Below are positions 1 through 11,616 of a stretch of DNA of 64,000 nucleotides, in pieces. The stretch is from contig NW_020621936.1 in the NCBI RefSeq assembly GCF_003573695.1, positions 4,588,001-4,652,000 of the forward strand. Reading direction: 5' to 3'. This DNA is from Papaver somniferum (taxonomy: Eukaryota; Streptophyta; Magnoliopsida; Ranunculales; Papaveraceae). A program made the translations under genes and the position numbers. The notes beneath the pieces are model-generated. The model was not told the DNA's origin. It was given only the letters and a program-made list of their open reading frames with translations, and did no database searches. How positions within the stretch are numbered: the stretch's first letter is position 1; each line of letters starts with the position of its first letter.

Positions 1-2250
1 AGGAAACTCCACGATTTCATGGTACTTCCATAAATCCATAAAAAATAATATAAAATTAAAAAAAGGAGTGTGGGGCATGACCATTGGCCAACCGGCCATG
101 CATTGGTCCCAACCGTCCCCACACCCCACAGTTCGTTATTATTTTATTATTATTATTATTTCTCTAATTTCATGAAAAAACTCCTTGATTTCGTGGTATT
201 TTTGCACAAATCATCAAATAATAATAAAATAAAATAAATTATAAAACTTGTGGGACCGGGCCTTGGCCGGCCGACCATGCCCTAGCCGGTCCCACACGCC
301 CCTTTGTTTTATTATTATATTATTATTAGTTTTTCTTGAATTCATCAAATTCCTTGATTTCATGGTATTTCTCTCAAATTAGGAAAAATTCCCTCAAATC
401 ATCAAAATACTTAAAAATATTAAAAAATAGGGAAACTCATGGGATCGGGCCCTAGCCGGCCGTCCATGCCTTCCACGGCCCCCCTTGTTTTTATTATTTT
501 AATATTTTTTGCTTCCTTGAACTCATGAAAACTCCTTCAATTCATGGAAACTCCCTAAATTCATCAAATTTCTCAAAATTCATGAATTTTACATAAAATC
601 ATCAAAATATTATAAAATTAAGGAAAAGGCACCACGGGACCGTGGCCACGACCGGCCGACCATGCCTTGACCAAGGCGGTCTCACGCCTCCTCATTCCTT
701 ATTTTATAATTATTTTTCATCATCTCATGGTGTTTTCCTCAGTTTCGTCGAAACCTTAATTTTGGCATATTTTCTCGAATGGATGCTCAATCGCATGTCA
801 GAAAATATCAAAATTCTCAGGACTGAGACGCGGACGCCTTGGGGACACGGGCACGCTATCTTGACCGACCAGGATTGGCTCTTTGGCTCACGGAAGCCGG
901 TCCCATCTATTTTCACAGTTTTGACCTAATTTGCACAATTGCTCGTATTAGGTCCAAAACTCTCCCAAACACTTTGGATTTTCATGAAGTGATCTTCAGG
1001 CGGTCACGGGACAACCCAGGGCCGGTTTCATGACTCCATGGTCGGTCCCTCGCCTCGTCATAATTAATTAGGTTTTCTCACCTAAGGCTCAGGCGAGCAT
1101 TTTTGAATAAATGATTAAGCCAGCATTTAATCATTCTTCCACCAACAAATCGTCAAATCTTCAGGAGTTCTTCGTATTTGCTCACGTGAGCATATGGACA
1201 CTACATGGTTGATCCACGGTCCCATGTAGTCACTCCCTCTTTCGTCCCATGGTTGAAATTCTGACGAACCATGAATTGATCATCAATTGATCAAATTAGG
1301 GTTTCTGAATCCAAGGATCATCATTCCAGATTCCAACCTTAATAATTTTATGACGACCTCATGGTAATTAATCTTATTAATTATGCTCGGTTCAACAACC
1401 AGTACTTTAATTAATATTTTTGGTACGCTGCCAATAATCCATCAGATGAGCAACACATGCTCAGACGATCAAATATTCAACAATTCATCACATGAGCAGT
1501 ATTTTCTCAGATGAGGAATATTTTCTCAAACCAAGGAATATTGGTTCAACAATCGATATTCAACGATCCATCGAATGAGCAATACTTTCTCACTTCATCG
1601 TAAGAACTATACTTCTGTCTCATGACATGTTCAATTCATGAGTTTCAGAACATCATGTTCAACTCAACGACTACATGGACTCATCGTCCCATCAAACCAC
1701 GAAGTCATCAATTGACTAACAAACCACGAGACGTCAATCGTGTCACTTGGGGGATATCACTTAGGGTTTTGGTCTGGCGGTCTACCGCACGTGTGTTCAA
1801 ACACACGATGGAATGTGAGCAAGTCGTGCAATCAGTTGAAGGAATTCACGAGGTAGTGGGTGGAAAATCGAACAAGTCTCCACACGTTGAGCAACTGGTT
1901 TCAAACACGATCTCCACTTCCCCACTCCTTGATTCCATCAACTGTCACACTTCATGGAATCATGGTGTCTACAATTCCAGCAATATAAATAAGTCTTTGA
2001 ATCATGATTGAATAAGCATCATCAGTATCATCGACAACACGAGATCATCAACTCATCAATTGAGCAACTACTCTCAATTGAGCAATTTCAATCACTCAGA
2101 GCTTATCGTATTCGGAATTCACACACCCACAATCTTTGATTACCATTGATTCCACAAATTTCTCAGCTTCCCTCCTACATATCAACACATCCTCTCTTGT
2201 GACCGAATTTACTCTGAAACAGTCATTGTCTTGATTTAGGCCAGAGTACT
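1..2250 (+). mobile_element. 5' LTR (right two thirds) of a Tat-like Ty3/gypsy element
   Basis: This stretch matches 13010-15275 almost base for base, at a constant offset of about 13,009 bp apart from a few small indels. It is therefore the 5' LTR of the element whose 3' LTR is 11929-15278. About 1.08 kb of its left end lies outside the window. It carries several GC-rich hairpin modules in an AT-rich background (66-690). The last shared bases are the gtact at 2246-2250. The 3' LTR then reads aca, but here gatgtag follows, so the last few LTR bases and the primer binding site are missing or displaced by another insertion. The high similarity of the two LTRs implies a fairly recent insertion. 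Short ORFs across it recur identically in the other LTR and are not genes. Confidence 0.85.
66..690. repeat. Four GC-rich hairpin modules spaced about 185 bp apart in the LTR
   Basis: Around 66-130, 249-300, 440-485 and 630-690 the LTR repeats a 50-60 bp block rich in GGCCGG. The block tends to start with a GTGGGACC-like run and end with its complement, GGTCCCAC. In the 249 copy the outer 11 bases pair perfectly. AT-rich spacers with TTATTATTATT and a TTTCATGG motif separate the blocks. The set is repeated in the 3' LTR (13075-13700), with a further looser copy near 12870. Confidence 0.75.
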
Positions 2251-2990
2251 GATGTAGATTTTATATAACCAAAATAAATGATTAAATGAAACCTAGTTTA
2301 TACACAAGCGCAGGTCAATTGTAATATAGATAGCAAATTCGGTTCGTTCCCACAGGGAGTGTGAAACACTCTACCAACTAATACCAAGAATAACTAATTA
2401 ACAAGATGATGTTTTAAAGAGTTTTCAGAAATTCGGAACAAAATGAAATAATAACAAGTCTAACAATGAATAAAATGGAAATGGGTGGTTAGGATTTTCG
2501 GTTTCCACCAATTAGTTATGCAAGCTCTACTAATCGTTAAAAATATATTTCATGTTTTTTCAAATACTGTTTCTCCGCTGTAATTATCTTCGCTTCATGG
2601 GTAGTGATTCTAAAACATTATTTATCAATCCTAAAGCATATCACGTCAAGGGATTTAACCAAAGTACGAAATATCAATTGAAAAGCATAAATAATCAACA
2701 AAATCACATAAACAATTAGATACCAAGCTCTTGTGAAGATAAATTACTAGTTATTCAATTCATTATTAAGCATATAAATGTAGAGTTTTCATAATAAAAT
2801 TGGGTTCTACCTAAACCCTAACATGGAATTAGCTAGGCATGGCTTTCTTAAAAACCATAAACAAATATGAATATAAAATCCTAGCTAATCAAAATGGAGA
2901 AAATAAGCCTCAAACCCTAATCTCCTCGGCGGCTCTCTTCAACTGCCTGTAGCCGCGCCTCCTCCTGTCCGTTTTTTCTTCCCTTCTTTT
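2250..2990 (-). mobile_element. Probable inserted LTR fragment (minus orientation), family unknown
   Basis: The Tat-like LTR stops abruptly at 2250, and new sequence begins with TGATGTAGATTTTATATAACC. About 60 bp on, it reads gcgcaggtcaattg and then tcgttcccacagggag. The other minus-strand LTRs in this window have the same layout just inside their terminus (for example gcaagtatacaagg then tccacagggag from 57430). I therefore read this as a minus-oriented LTR or LTR fragment nested at the 5' LTR/internal junction. Its far end and target duplication were not found, so the right boundary is approximate. Confidence 0.4.
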
Positions 2991-4107
2991 TTTCTTTTCA
3001 GTTGATATATAGTGATGCTACGAATAAGTTTCATCCATACCTAGCGACAGCTGCCAAGGCCCAGCCCAATACTCCAGCGGACTTCAAATCTACCTTCTTT
3101 CCAAAATCGGCTACACCTCACCAGTTCCATTATGTCCGTTCACATCTCCAACTCCATCTTCTGTACGTCTGATCTTCTTTACATCTGCCAGCCTGTTGCT
3201 TCCAATTTTCGAGCTCTCTGTCGATCAAACCACAGCAAACCGGCACCAACAAGTATTCGTTGCTGCAGACTCATCACGAATCTCCGAGCATCATTAGTTC
3301 ACCTATTCATTTATCGTCCACCAGTCACAGCTTGACAACGAACTCCAATCACCATCATCATATCACGGCAGCAGCAGAGCTTGAGTAATTCCTTGCATAT
3401 GTATTAACTTCACTCGAACCAAGCCATAAACTCCACAATTCAAATTCAAACTCTTGGCAGTATGAACCACAGTACCACTTAGAATTAGTCTTCATTCACA
3501 TCTCCATTCGACAGTAACTACTTCGCCGAAATAAGCACAAACTCGGAACAACACCATCTTCTATCTCCGGACCATTGAGCAGTTGATAAACCCCGTATCC
3601 AAATGCTTTCGAATACATCCCACTGTGGGCAATCGATACACCTCCACTTACTCTCTATGTTCTTAGCTTAGGAGCCTTCAAATTCTTATCAAACCCGTCG
3701 TTTACAGCCATGCAATGGCAGCAACATTAATAACAACACCTCCATTTCGATTCTCCGCAAAACCAACTCATCCATCTCAAACAATGCCACCATTCCGGCC
3801 TTCAATTTCATGTCGAGAACCCCTAGAACTCCAGCCATTACGGACCTTCTCTTCCTGAACTTCAGTTCACACTCAAACTGCAAACCCAGCTTCGCTGCTG
3901 ATCGATCACCACCACAGCTGCAACTCAGCTCCTTGTTTCGCTGCCATCTCAGACAACTCATCTCCCTATCTCAATGAACTAACCACAGACCCACTCCTTT
4001 GACATTGTTGTTGCAGTTCGTGTCCAACCACAGCTCTGAACAAGCCATTTCATCTCCGTCTGACCAACCAACTTCCGTTCATCTCATAACCTAAACAGCA
4101 GCAGCAA
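2991..4107 (+). other. Leader region before gag, no gene recognised
   Basis: This is C-rich, AC-rich sequence between the probable nested LTR and the gag reading frame. It has short ORFs on both strands (for example 3132-3335 plus and 3689-3961 minus) without a recognisable domain. Tat-lineage elements usually have a long untranslated leader here. I see no primer binding site. Confidence 0.4.
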
Positions 4108-4590
4108 TTGTTCCTTCATTCACAATTCAATCTATACCCGATATTCTCATCACAGTCAACCTCCATTTCGACCAAATTTCAGTCCAAGTTCAGCCACCAG
4201 TTATCATGGCTTGTCGCTGCCGTATTCAGTCCTCAGCATCGTCCTCCACCGGCAAACCATCTCTGCCATACAGCCGCACAGACATGTGATCTGGAGCACC
4301 TTTTGGAGAACCGTGGAAAAGACAAAACATCGCATGTCCATCGTCATCAACCTCCTTATCCTGCTGCTACGCAGAGGACTCCACTCCCCAAAGGTTACGT
4401 TTCTCCAACCTTCACATAATATGATGGAACTGGCAGTGCTAGGGAACATGTCTCTCTTTTTATCGAATCCCTGGGAGAACATGAACACAATCATGTCGTC
4501 CGTCTCAAGGAGTTCTCAAAATCTCTAAAAGGTGGAGCATACACCTGGTATAACAACATCGCACCAGGGACTATCAACAATTGGGGAGAA
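4108..4590 (+). pseudogene. N-terminal gag portion, separated from the main ORF by a stop codon
   Basis: The frame of the ORF at 4591 continues upstream. The stretch from 4420 to 4590 reads as typical Ty3/gypsy gag core, with a YDGTGS motif followed by a YTWYNN stretch. It is cut from the preceding in-frame segment 4108-4419 (ending GYVSPTFT) by a single TAA at 4417-4419. In intact relatives the segment before YDG is continuous with the gag core, so the stop looks like a point lesion. No start codon lies between the stop and 4591, so the 4591 ATG is only the first methionine after the break and not the ancestral start. Confidence 0.6.
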
Positions 4591-6558
4591 ATGGTTAACG
4601 CATTCTACAGGAAATACTTCTTCGTGTCAGAACAAGTCATCCTCTCCGACCTTGGAAGAATGTTTCAGAGGGTCAGTGAAAATCCCAATGATTATGTGAA
4701 AAGATCCAGAGTCCAAGACCTGGATTGTCATGACCCAAACATCACGGAGCAACAACTGGTGGACTTGTGCATCAATGACATGCTCCCGGTCTATAGGGCC
4801 TTGCTAGAAAACCTTCGATTCCAGACTTTCTCAGAGCTTCACGAAGCTGCGAAGAGGTCGGCAACCACTGCACCCGCTCTTTTGGAAAGAGCAAAGTCTA
4901 CAAAGACTGAAGATTCAAAAGACACTCGAGGAAGCAGGCGTTTGATCAACAAGCAGTATAACCTGCAACCTTCAACAAATGCTGTCGCGGAAGGGAGTAA
5001 GAGAAAAGCAGAACCACAACACAAGCAGACTTCCTCCACCCCTTCAAAGACACACAAGAAGGAGAATTCGAAAATCCCTCCTCAGCATACGGAAGATCCA
5101 GAAGCACCTGATTTTCCCTGTTCAATGGAAGAAGTTAATGAACTACTCGATGTCTGGATTCAAAACGGCGTAATCAAATTGCCTTATGTCAAGAAGGAAC
5201 CAACTGAAGAGGCCATGGAAAATCCTCGGTCTTGTCGCTTCCATAGATACGTCAGCCATCCCACGAGTGATTGTAAAATTTTGAAGCGCATATTCAAAGA
5301 AAAGGTCGAATCAGGAGAGCTCAACCTGGGGACTGAGGGGGTGCACAAAAAAACCCTCCCAGTCAGAACTTTTACCATCTTTGAACCTCCTGTCAAAGAA
5401 ACGGTCCAATCTCTGATCGAACATGTCTGCGAGCTGTTGTATCTTTCGAAACCTCAAAGAAAAGACATGTTTGCTGCACTGAACTACATCATGTCCGGAA
5501 GACGTTCGCTGATCCAAGAGACCACCACCAGACCTTCAACCACCGACAAAGAAATGTATGACTGGGGACTGCTCACCACAGTGCACATTAAAGGAAATGA
5601 ATTCAAGAGGGCGTTCGTCGATGTTGGTACCGCCGTCAACATCATCCCTTTGAAAACTCTCAGAGATGCTGGTATTACTCGACGGGAAGCCACCCACGCT
5701 CCCATAGCAATCAGGGACCATGAAGGAATCTCCAGAAACGCATACGGCTTCATCACTCTCAAAGTTACGGAAAGATTGATCTGCACTGAGGCCAAGTTTT
5801 TCATAATCCGGGAAGACCCTGGATACGACATGGTCCTTGGGAGAACTTGGATCCATGCTGAAAGGACAACGATGCCTTCAACACATCCTGTCATCGACAA
5901 GGATTCCGAGTCAGAAGACGAAGCAGAGGACGCAACACTGTTTGAGCATATGGAAGAAGTAACAGCTCTGATGGGGCTTACGCAAGAACTTGGAGAAAGT
6001 CCGCACACCTTTGTCAGAAGGTTTCGAGCTCAGGAAAGTCTTATTCCTCCTCTTGCTCCAATATTACCAATGTTCAAATACGCTACTATGGTCCAGGGAC
6101 TTCTACCCATGAATAATTTAGCAGTCATCAAAATCTACGTGTGGGTAACTTCACCTCAGCAATATTACACTCAATGGTTGGGTTCAGAACTTCTTCAAAT
6201 CGGTCACTCCATCGAGAGGTTTATTGCTGAAGACTTGGATAAGCATGATCAACACTATGCTGGATACTCTCTTCCGCGCGAGTGTCCATACGGGCCACAA
6301 TCGTGGAATTCCATCAAACAGGGAATTCCGAATCAGCGAAAGATATTCAAGGCACGATCGACCAAGCCCAAAAAGTTTCATGAAGGGGACCTAGTTCTCA
6401 AAGCAGTTCAACGCGGTCTTCATTCCACAAGGAACTCCAATTGGGAAGGACCATTCATGGTCGCTGAGTCCGTGGCCGGAGGATACTACAAATTCACCAA
6501 CACAGATTGCAGAACCCTGCCAGTAATTCACGAAAATTGGCTCAAGGCGTTTATCTGA
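4591..6558 (+). CDS. Reduced gag-protease-integrase C-terminus polyprotein of a Tat-like element (655 aa)
   Basis: Residues 1-90 are the distal part of a retrotransposon gag. A lysine/proline-rich linker follows. Residues 215-228 form a CxxH...H...C knuckle-like cluster (CRFHRYVSHPTSDC). From about 325 comes a retropepsin-like domain whose active-site triad position reads D344-V-G-T; the usual residue after D is T or S, so activity is doubtful. MVLGRTW marks the end of the protease fold. After an acidic linker, residues 470-495 look gag-like again (ELGESPHTFVRRFR). The last 85 residues match the integrase C-terminal region (GDLVLK ... NWEGPF ... ENWLKAFI). Reverse transcriptase, RNase H and the integrase catalytic core are missing, yet the frame is open throughout. 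A full Tat polyprotein is two to three times longer. This is a deletion derivative that would depend on another element for replication; whether it is translated is unknown. Confidence 0.75.
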   Translation: MVNAFYRKYFFVSEQVILSDLGRMFQRVSENPNDYVKRSRVQDLDCHDPNITEQQLVDLCINDMLPVYRALLENLRFQTFSELHEAAKRSATTAPALLERAKSTKTEDSKDTRGSRRLINKQYNLQPSTNAVAEGSKRKAEPQHKQTSSTPSKTHKKENSKIPPQHTEDPEAPDFPCSMEEVNELLDVWIQNGVIKLPYVKKEPTEEAMENPRSCRFHRYVSHPTSDCKILKRIFKEKVESGELNLGTEGVHKKTLPVRTFTIFEPPVKETVQSLIEHVCELLYLSKPQRKDMFAALNYIMSGRRSLIQETTTRPSTTDKEMYDWGLLTTVHIKGNEFKRAFVDVGTAVNIIPLKTLRDAGITRREATHAPIAIRDHEGISRNAYGFITLKVTERLICTEAKFFIIREDPGYDMVLGRTWIHAERTTMPSTHPVIDKDSESEDEAEDATLFEHMEEVTALMGLTQELGESPHTFVRRFRAQESLIPPLAPILPMFKYATMVQGLLPMNNLAVIKIYVWVTSPQQYYTQWLGSELLQIGHSIERFIAEDLDKHDQHYAGYSLPRECPYGPQSWNSIKQGIPNQRKIFKARSTKPKKFHEGDLVLKAVQRGLHSTRNSNWEGPFMVAESVAGGYYKFTNTDCRTLPVIHENWLKAFI

Positions 6559-6827
6559 AATTATTAGACATTTAAAGTATTGGGAGTTTGAAGCACTCAT
6601 GGCGTTGGGATTTAACATTTAGGATTTTCTTTCATTTGTATTTCAATTTCTCCAAAACATTTGCAATACTTGCAATCAGTATTTGAATTCAGCAATTTAT
6701 CAAAATTCAGTTCATATTTCGTAAAAGAAAATCTCTATCAAATCTACAAGAAAATCCTCAACCATCAGTCAATCCAAAACCATCTAAATATCAAAACCCA
6801 AGTATAAACCTCACGTCTCTCAGAATC
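6559..6827. other. Spacer between convergent sense polyprotein and antisense PMD gene
   Basis: This 270-bp AT-rich stretch has no ORF of note. It separates the stop of the plus-strand ORF from the stop of the minus-strand PMD reading frame, so transcripts from both would converge here. Confidence 0.5.
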
Positions 6828-9800
6828 TCAGAAGTTCAAGAGATCAGCAAGAAAAGGCTTTCGCTCATCAGCATCCTTCAATATTTGCAAAGCCGCCCTC
6901 TCCTTGTTCAACTCCTCGGTCATCTTGGCAATCTTGTCCTCCTTCTCCTTCACAGCATCATTGGGAAAGGGTATGTTCTTTTCACATGAATCCTTGATAA
7001 CGTTTATTTGCTTACGAAGCCATTTCACGTTGAGGCCAAGTCTTTCTGAATTCTCCAAGTTAAACTCCCAATCAAAGAGTATATCTGGAGTCACGGTATT
7101 TCTGGGTCTCGTATGCATATCACTCACGACACGCAAGATAACGCCTACTTGCATGGTTAAAGCATAAGCACGCCAGGGTTCCTGTCAACGATCATGTGGC
7201 CAAACTTCTTCCATATCGTCTCGTACAAGCGTGCATATCCAATGGGAACGTTGAATCCACCGACCAGTTCATGATACGGGAGTGAAGTGTTAAAGGGAGG
7301 ATCGAAATCAACCCCTGCAGTTGGATATTCATACACTATTATACGGTTCTCAGTCACTGGAGCAGCTTCCACGACCAAAGCAACAGTTCCTTCGGTATTC
7401 TCCGCTGCTATCTCGGTTTCTTATATCACTGAGGCAACAACCATCTGGTTTTCCATAACATCAGCAGAGACCTTATCATGGCCTCGAAGTGCAGGGATGT
7501 CCGTCTCTTCATCAATAACTTCGGAAGGGTTAGAGGTATCATCATTGGCTCCAGTATCCTCAACTTCGGTATTTAGCACCTAATACGAAGATTACATGAG
7601 GTTAGAGTCACGAAGCCAAAGGAGATTATGAAATACAGTATACCCGCAAGGCAATATCATCAAATTTCATCATACTACATTCAAGTCACGAGCAAATAAC
7701 ATGAAAGTCATGAAAACACGTTTTACGATGAGTCCGTCTGAAGAAACTGAAATCTGCCCTGTACTAAGAGACGGACTGGGAACAATCTACAAGGAATCTG
7801 AGGATGGGTCATATACCATTCTCTTTGTATGGATGTCCTCTATGACATGTAACAATTTCATGACAATCCGATGAACGAGCGGGTAGATGTGGTCAAAATA
7901 TCAAGTGATGCGCAATCTGAAAAAGTTCTGGAAATCTCCTGGAAGTTTACTATTTCGCCTTTTTCAAGCTCTGAACGTGCTCAAAACTTAAAAATCTTCT
8001 GTGCTAAAGCTTGGAAATTTTCCGGGCTTGAATTTGCACATGCAGATCATCAAAATCCGACTCCGGACGAAGATTCTACAGCGTTTTTACTAAAAAGCTG
8101 GGTTCTGAATTTTCTGACGACGAAGTTCGACTAAGTTTTCATATATTTACATGAATTCTCATTCATTCATTCACAAGTCAACACTTTTATACTTCTACGA
8201 AGAATATACAGGATATATACTTACTTGAGGAGTCTCCAAAGTGTCCAAGGGGTTGGAATTGTCCACGTCAACGACAAGAGGAACATCACTTCCATCCGGC
8301 TCCGAATCTTGGGAATTACCTCCATTCCCCTTCCTAGAGGATGATTGAGTTCCAGAATTCTCCATCTCCATGATGACATCCTCCTGTACACGTCCTTTAC
8401 AATCAATATTTTCATCCATGAAGCACCACATTTGAACATATGAAGAAATACTTACAGTTTCTTCGTCACTCAAATCAGCGATTGCTTGTTCAGTAGCAGA
8501 AAATTGAAGATCTTCAAGAATCGATGGAGTAAAATTCTACAACAAAATTAACAACATTGGCTTCATGATTCTAATGTTAATAGCAACGAAAGTCACGGTG
8601 AGAAATATTGGGAACTCACCAAAGCGCCAACTGGGGACTTTACGGTATTGGGTAACAACTTATAACCTTTATGCTTGCCTTCTCTGCCATGAATAACCGC
8701 CTCAGTCCCTGAGAAATCTACACCGATTCGAGGTCGTATATTACGACCGTCCTGTGGTGAAGTTCAGTAATATAATCAGAATACAGTTCTTATAATTTCG
8801 TGAAGATTATATGAAGAAACATACCTGAGAGCATCCTGGAGAAGACTTTCGTTTATCACCAGAAAGATACTTCAATCTTGGTCGACTAGAAATCATCTAA
8901 GCCGAAGGAAGATCCTTGAATGGAGGTCTGGGAATTCTTACAAAGCCACGCAAACGCCCAAGTTGTTGATCCCAGAATTCTACATAACCTGGGGTTACAT
9001 AGGCGAATCTATCAGAACCAGGAAACCAGTAGCTACTCCCATCCACGTGAGTATGATCCAAATGAGTCCTGAGTTGCTCAACTGATGGCTTCCTTCTCCG
9101 TATGGTTGGAACACACTGATCCATACCCATTTGTCGAGCTGCTCTATCAATGTTATACTCCTCCACTGAAAGCTCTCCAAACGTGACTGATAGCAAATGA
9201 CCAGGGGTGCAACTCAACATGAAAGATCTTTCACCATCACTCAGATGCGCACCGGATGTCAAACTCGTGCTTTCTCCAGTATTGAAAGTCATCGGCTGAG
9301 AAACATAATCAGGGACTGACACCCATGGGCGAAAATTGAACTCAGATTGTTCATCTAACACATCAACAAAGCGTATTTTAGAACGAGGCTTCTTTGTGGA
9401 CCAACGCATGATCCTAGCATTATCTTTCTCAGGGAAAGTATGGCGCGCATCAGTATTCAGTCCTTGCAGAACATTACGTGGAGTAGGTGCATAATTCTTA
9501 AAATGCTCCCACATCAAAGCTTGAAGAAACATCGTGTTGGCATAACACTCAATCTTCATAGAGACGTTCGACACACTGGAGTCTATAATCAAGGAGTCCA
9601 GGTTGTAATACAAGGAGCCTAAGAATAAACTACCTATCGGAAGTTGCTCACCTTGAGCCATCTTAATAGCAAAGGGAATCACAAAAAGGCTTCAACAAGT
9701 TTCCACTGTCTTCAAAAACGTCTCTGGACAACCATAAACATAAGAAAGCAGCAATGGGTAACATACCGTCGATGGGTTTATCATAAACCTCGTCTTTGGG

Positions 9801-10513
9801 CCACCAGTGTGTCAACCAGGAAGCATACCATCCTTTACTATCAGCCTTATTCGTTTTCTCCATTGCAGCTGTCAAGACATGAGAAACGGCGGTCTCCTCA
9901 TCTGAAAGGTCCCCAGGAAGATTGCCCGTGATTGGGAGATGCATCAGAGCTGCTACGTCTTCTAAGGTAATGGTAAACTCTCCCCATCTACATATGAAAG
10001 TGTGAGTGGGAATGCACCAGCGAGCAAACGGAGCCACAATACCACTTGCGTCATGATAAATGAACAACTCTCCAGAAGATTGAATAGCTCTCGTCACCTG
10101 CGCCTGGTCAAGCATAGTCCTCACATGAGGAAAACCCAACATATGCCTCGCCCAGCCGGCAAATTTCTCCAAAGGTCGTCGAGAAAGCTTAAACTCTATG
10201 ATTGATGAGGTGAAGATCCCTCGTTCAAGACAAAATCGAATCACTGTCTTAGGAGTCACCAATTTCTTCTGAGTAACAGTTCTGGGATTTATAAAAAGAC
10301 GATACACTAGGGATTTCGAATGTTGCTCAGCTCCTGGAATATCTTTTTCAAAGAATGCATCATCTATGCTCGGGACATTCTTAATCCCAGGGATTTCGTC
10401 TTCGTCTCCCCTAACGGAAGTTTCATCCATGCATGTCTCATCTCTGGAGATACCATCATCAACGCACATCTCTTCCCTCGAGGCGTCGTCATCTTGGGAA
10501 TTAGTCATCTTTG
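6828..10513 (-). pseudogene. Antisense plant-mobile-domain (PMD, aminotransferase-like) gene, spliced but broken
   Basis: Read on the minus strand, likely coding exons are 10513-8825, 8751-8620, 8536-8456, 8394-8225 and 7579-6828, each bounded by GT and AG. The likely start is the ATG at 10508, just after an acceptor at 10514. The first exon encodes an acidic N-terminus and then a PMD domain (GWARHMLGFPHV, WGEFTITLEDVAALMHLPITG, SRDVFEDSG, PFAIKMAQGEQLPIGSLFLG). The last exon has the family's GFNVPIGYARLYETIWKKFGH segment and a coiled-coil tail. Lesions: an extra T in a run at 9683-9687 shifts the frame inside the domain; TAG at 8897-8899; TAA at 7421-7423; and a frameshift near 7155-7175. 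PMD proteins (Arabidopsis MAIN/MAIL1 type) act in nuclear gene silencing, and the domain is also common in plant transposons. Here it lies antisense inside an LTR element. Homopolymer errors could account for some of the breaks, but not all. Confidence 0.7.
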
Positions 10514-11616
10514 CTGAGTAGCTGTAAAGGTTCACACTACATTCTACTTCAGTATGCCGTCCAGACACGAATCAAGGAAATACGGCAGAAAATGGTAACT
10601 CTTAACTCTTACCTTTTGTACTTCCACTAACAATAGTGATAGTAACGGTAGAGTTAACTCCTCAAAATCGTTCGTCTCTTCGAAAACTGCAAAAAACGAA
10701 CGAAACTTTATTAATTTCGAAACTGATTTTTCATAAAATCACGGACACAATTTTCATAATGTGAACATTCACACAACCTACCTATGAAGTTTACAACAAT
10801 AAAATATTTCATCATAAATATATTGTCTATCTTCGAAGGTTCCTCAAAACACGTTTCTGATTTTTCGAAAAAACAGCAATTAATGCAACATTGCTTACAT
10901 AAATTCTCAAGAATTTTATCTAATTCATGCAAATAAAATATACCATCATATTTTACACAATATATGTCACGGCTGCATATATATATAAAAAAAAAAATTC
11001 CTTCGTATCGTCATTATTTGTCTTTAAAACGAAGGTTTATTTCAAAAAATATTGTGAAAGCTCACATCTCATACATATGATAAAGTTTTGTATTTACATG
11101 AAATCTCATAAGAAAATTTTTATCACTGGACACAAGTTCATCATACATATTTTCCTTCGTGTCATCGTTATTTGTCTTTAAAACATCCGATTTCATGAAA
11201 ATTCACTTCTTTTATGATAGAACCTTGGTACACATGAAAGCTCATAAACTAAGTTTTATCACTGAACCTAAGTTCATATACTAAAAAAAAATCTCTCCTA
11301 AATCAGGGATTATAGTTAGTTTACAAAACTAACGATCGAACGAACATACGTTTACGAAAACTGGGGTTTTTCATAAAACTCACACCAATTTTATACACAT
11401 GTATATGATCTCAACATGATCACTTCATGAAATTCATGTAAACAACAGCAAAAAAAAAAATCGCTCACCTGGTCGGCGTCGGCCGGAAACTAGCCGGACG
11501 GTGGCGGCGACGGTAGGCGGCGATAGGAGCTCCGGCAAAAACTCCTGATGCTCGGACGTGGTGAAGATGAAGGCGTGATGGATCTCTGGGCGTGAAATAA
11601 AAAAAAGGATTAATCC
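10514..11616 (-). promoter_or_regulatory. 5'-UTR exons and introns of the antisense PMD gene
   Basis: Upstream of the PMD start, the minus strand shows a GC-rich stretch at about 11600-11468 ending in CAG|GTGAGC. An AT-rich intron follows, down to a TTTTGCAG acceptor at about 10689. A short exon covers 10688-10613 (donor GTAAGA), and a second intron ends at CTCAG near 10514. This is the layout of a leader with two introns. The GC-rich exon stands out sharply from the surrounding roughly 30% GC DNA. The assignment rests on splice consensus only. Confidence 0.45.

Noticed and set aside
642..929. 95-aa ORF repeated at 13651-13938
   Set aside because: Identical in both LTRs of one element and overlapping a non-coding hairpin module; no protein family features.
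3132..3335. 67-aa ORF and the antisense ORF at 3689-3961 as genes
   Set aside because: They are short, domain-free frames in a retrotransposon leader.
9663..9780. An intron between the two PMD ORFs
   Set aside because: A GGTATGTT donor-like site exists, but the coding sequence continues through it. Conserved PMD residues lie on both sides, and a one-base change in a T run explains the frame switch better.
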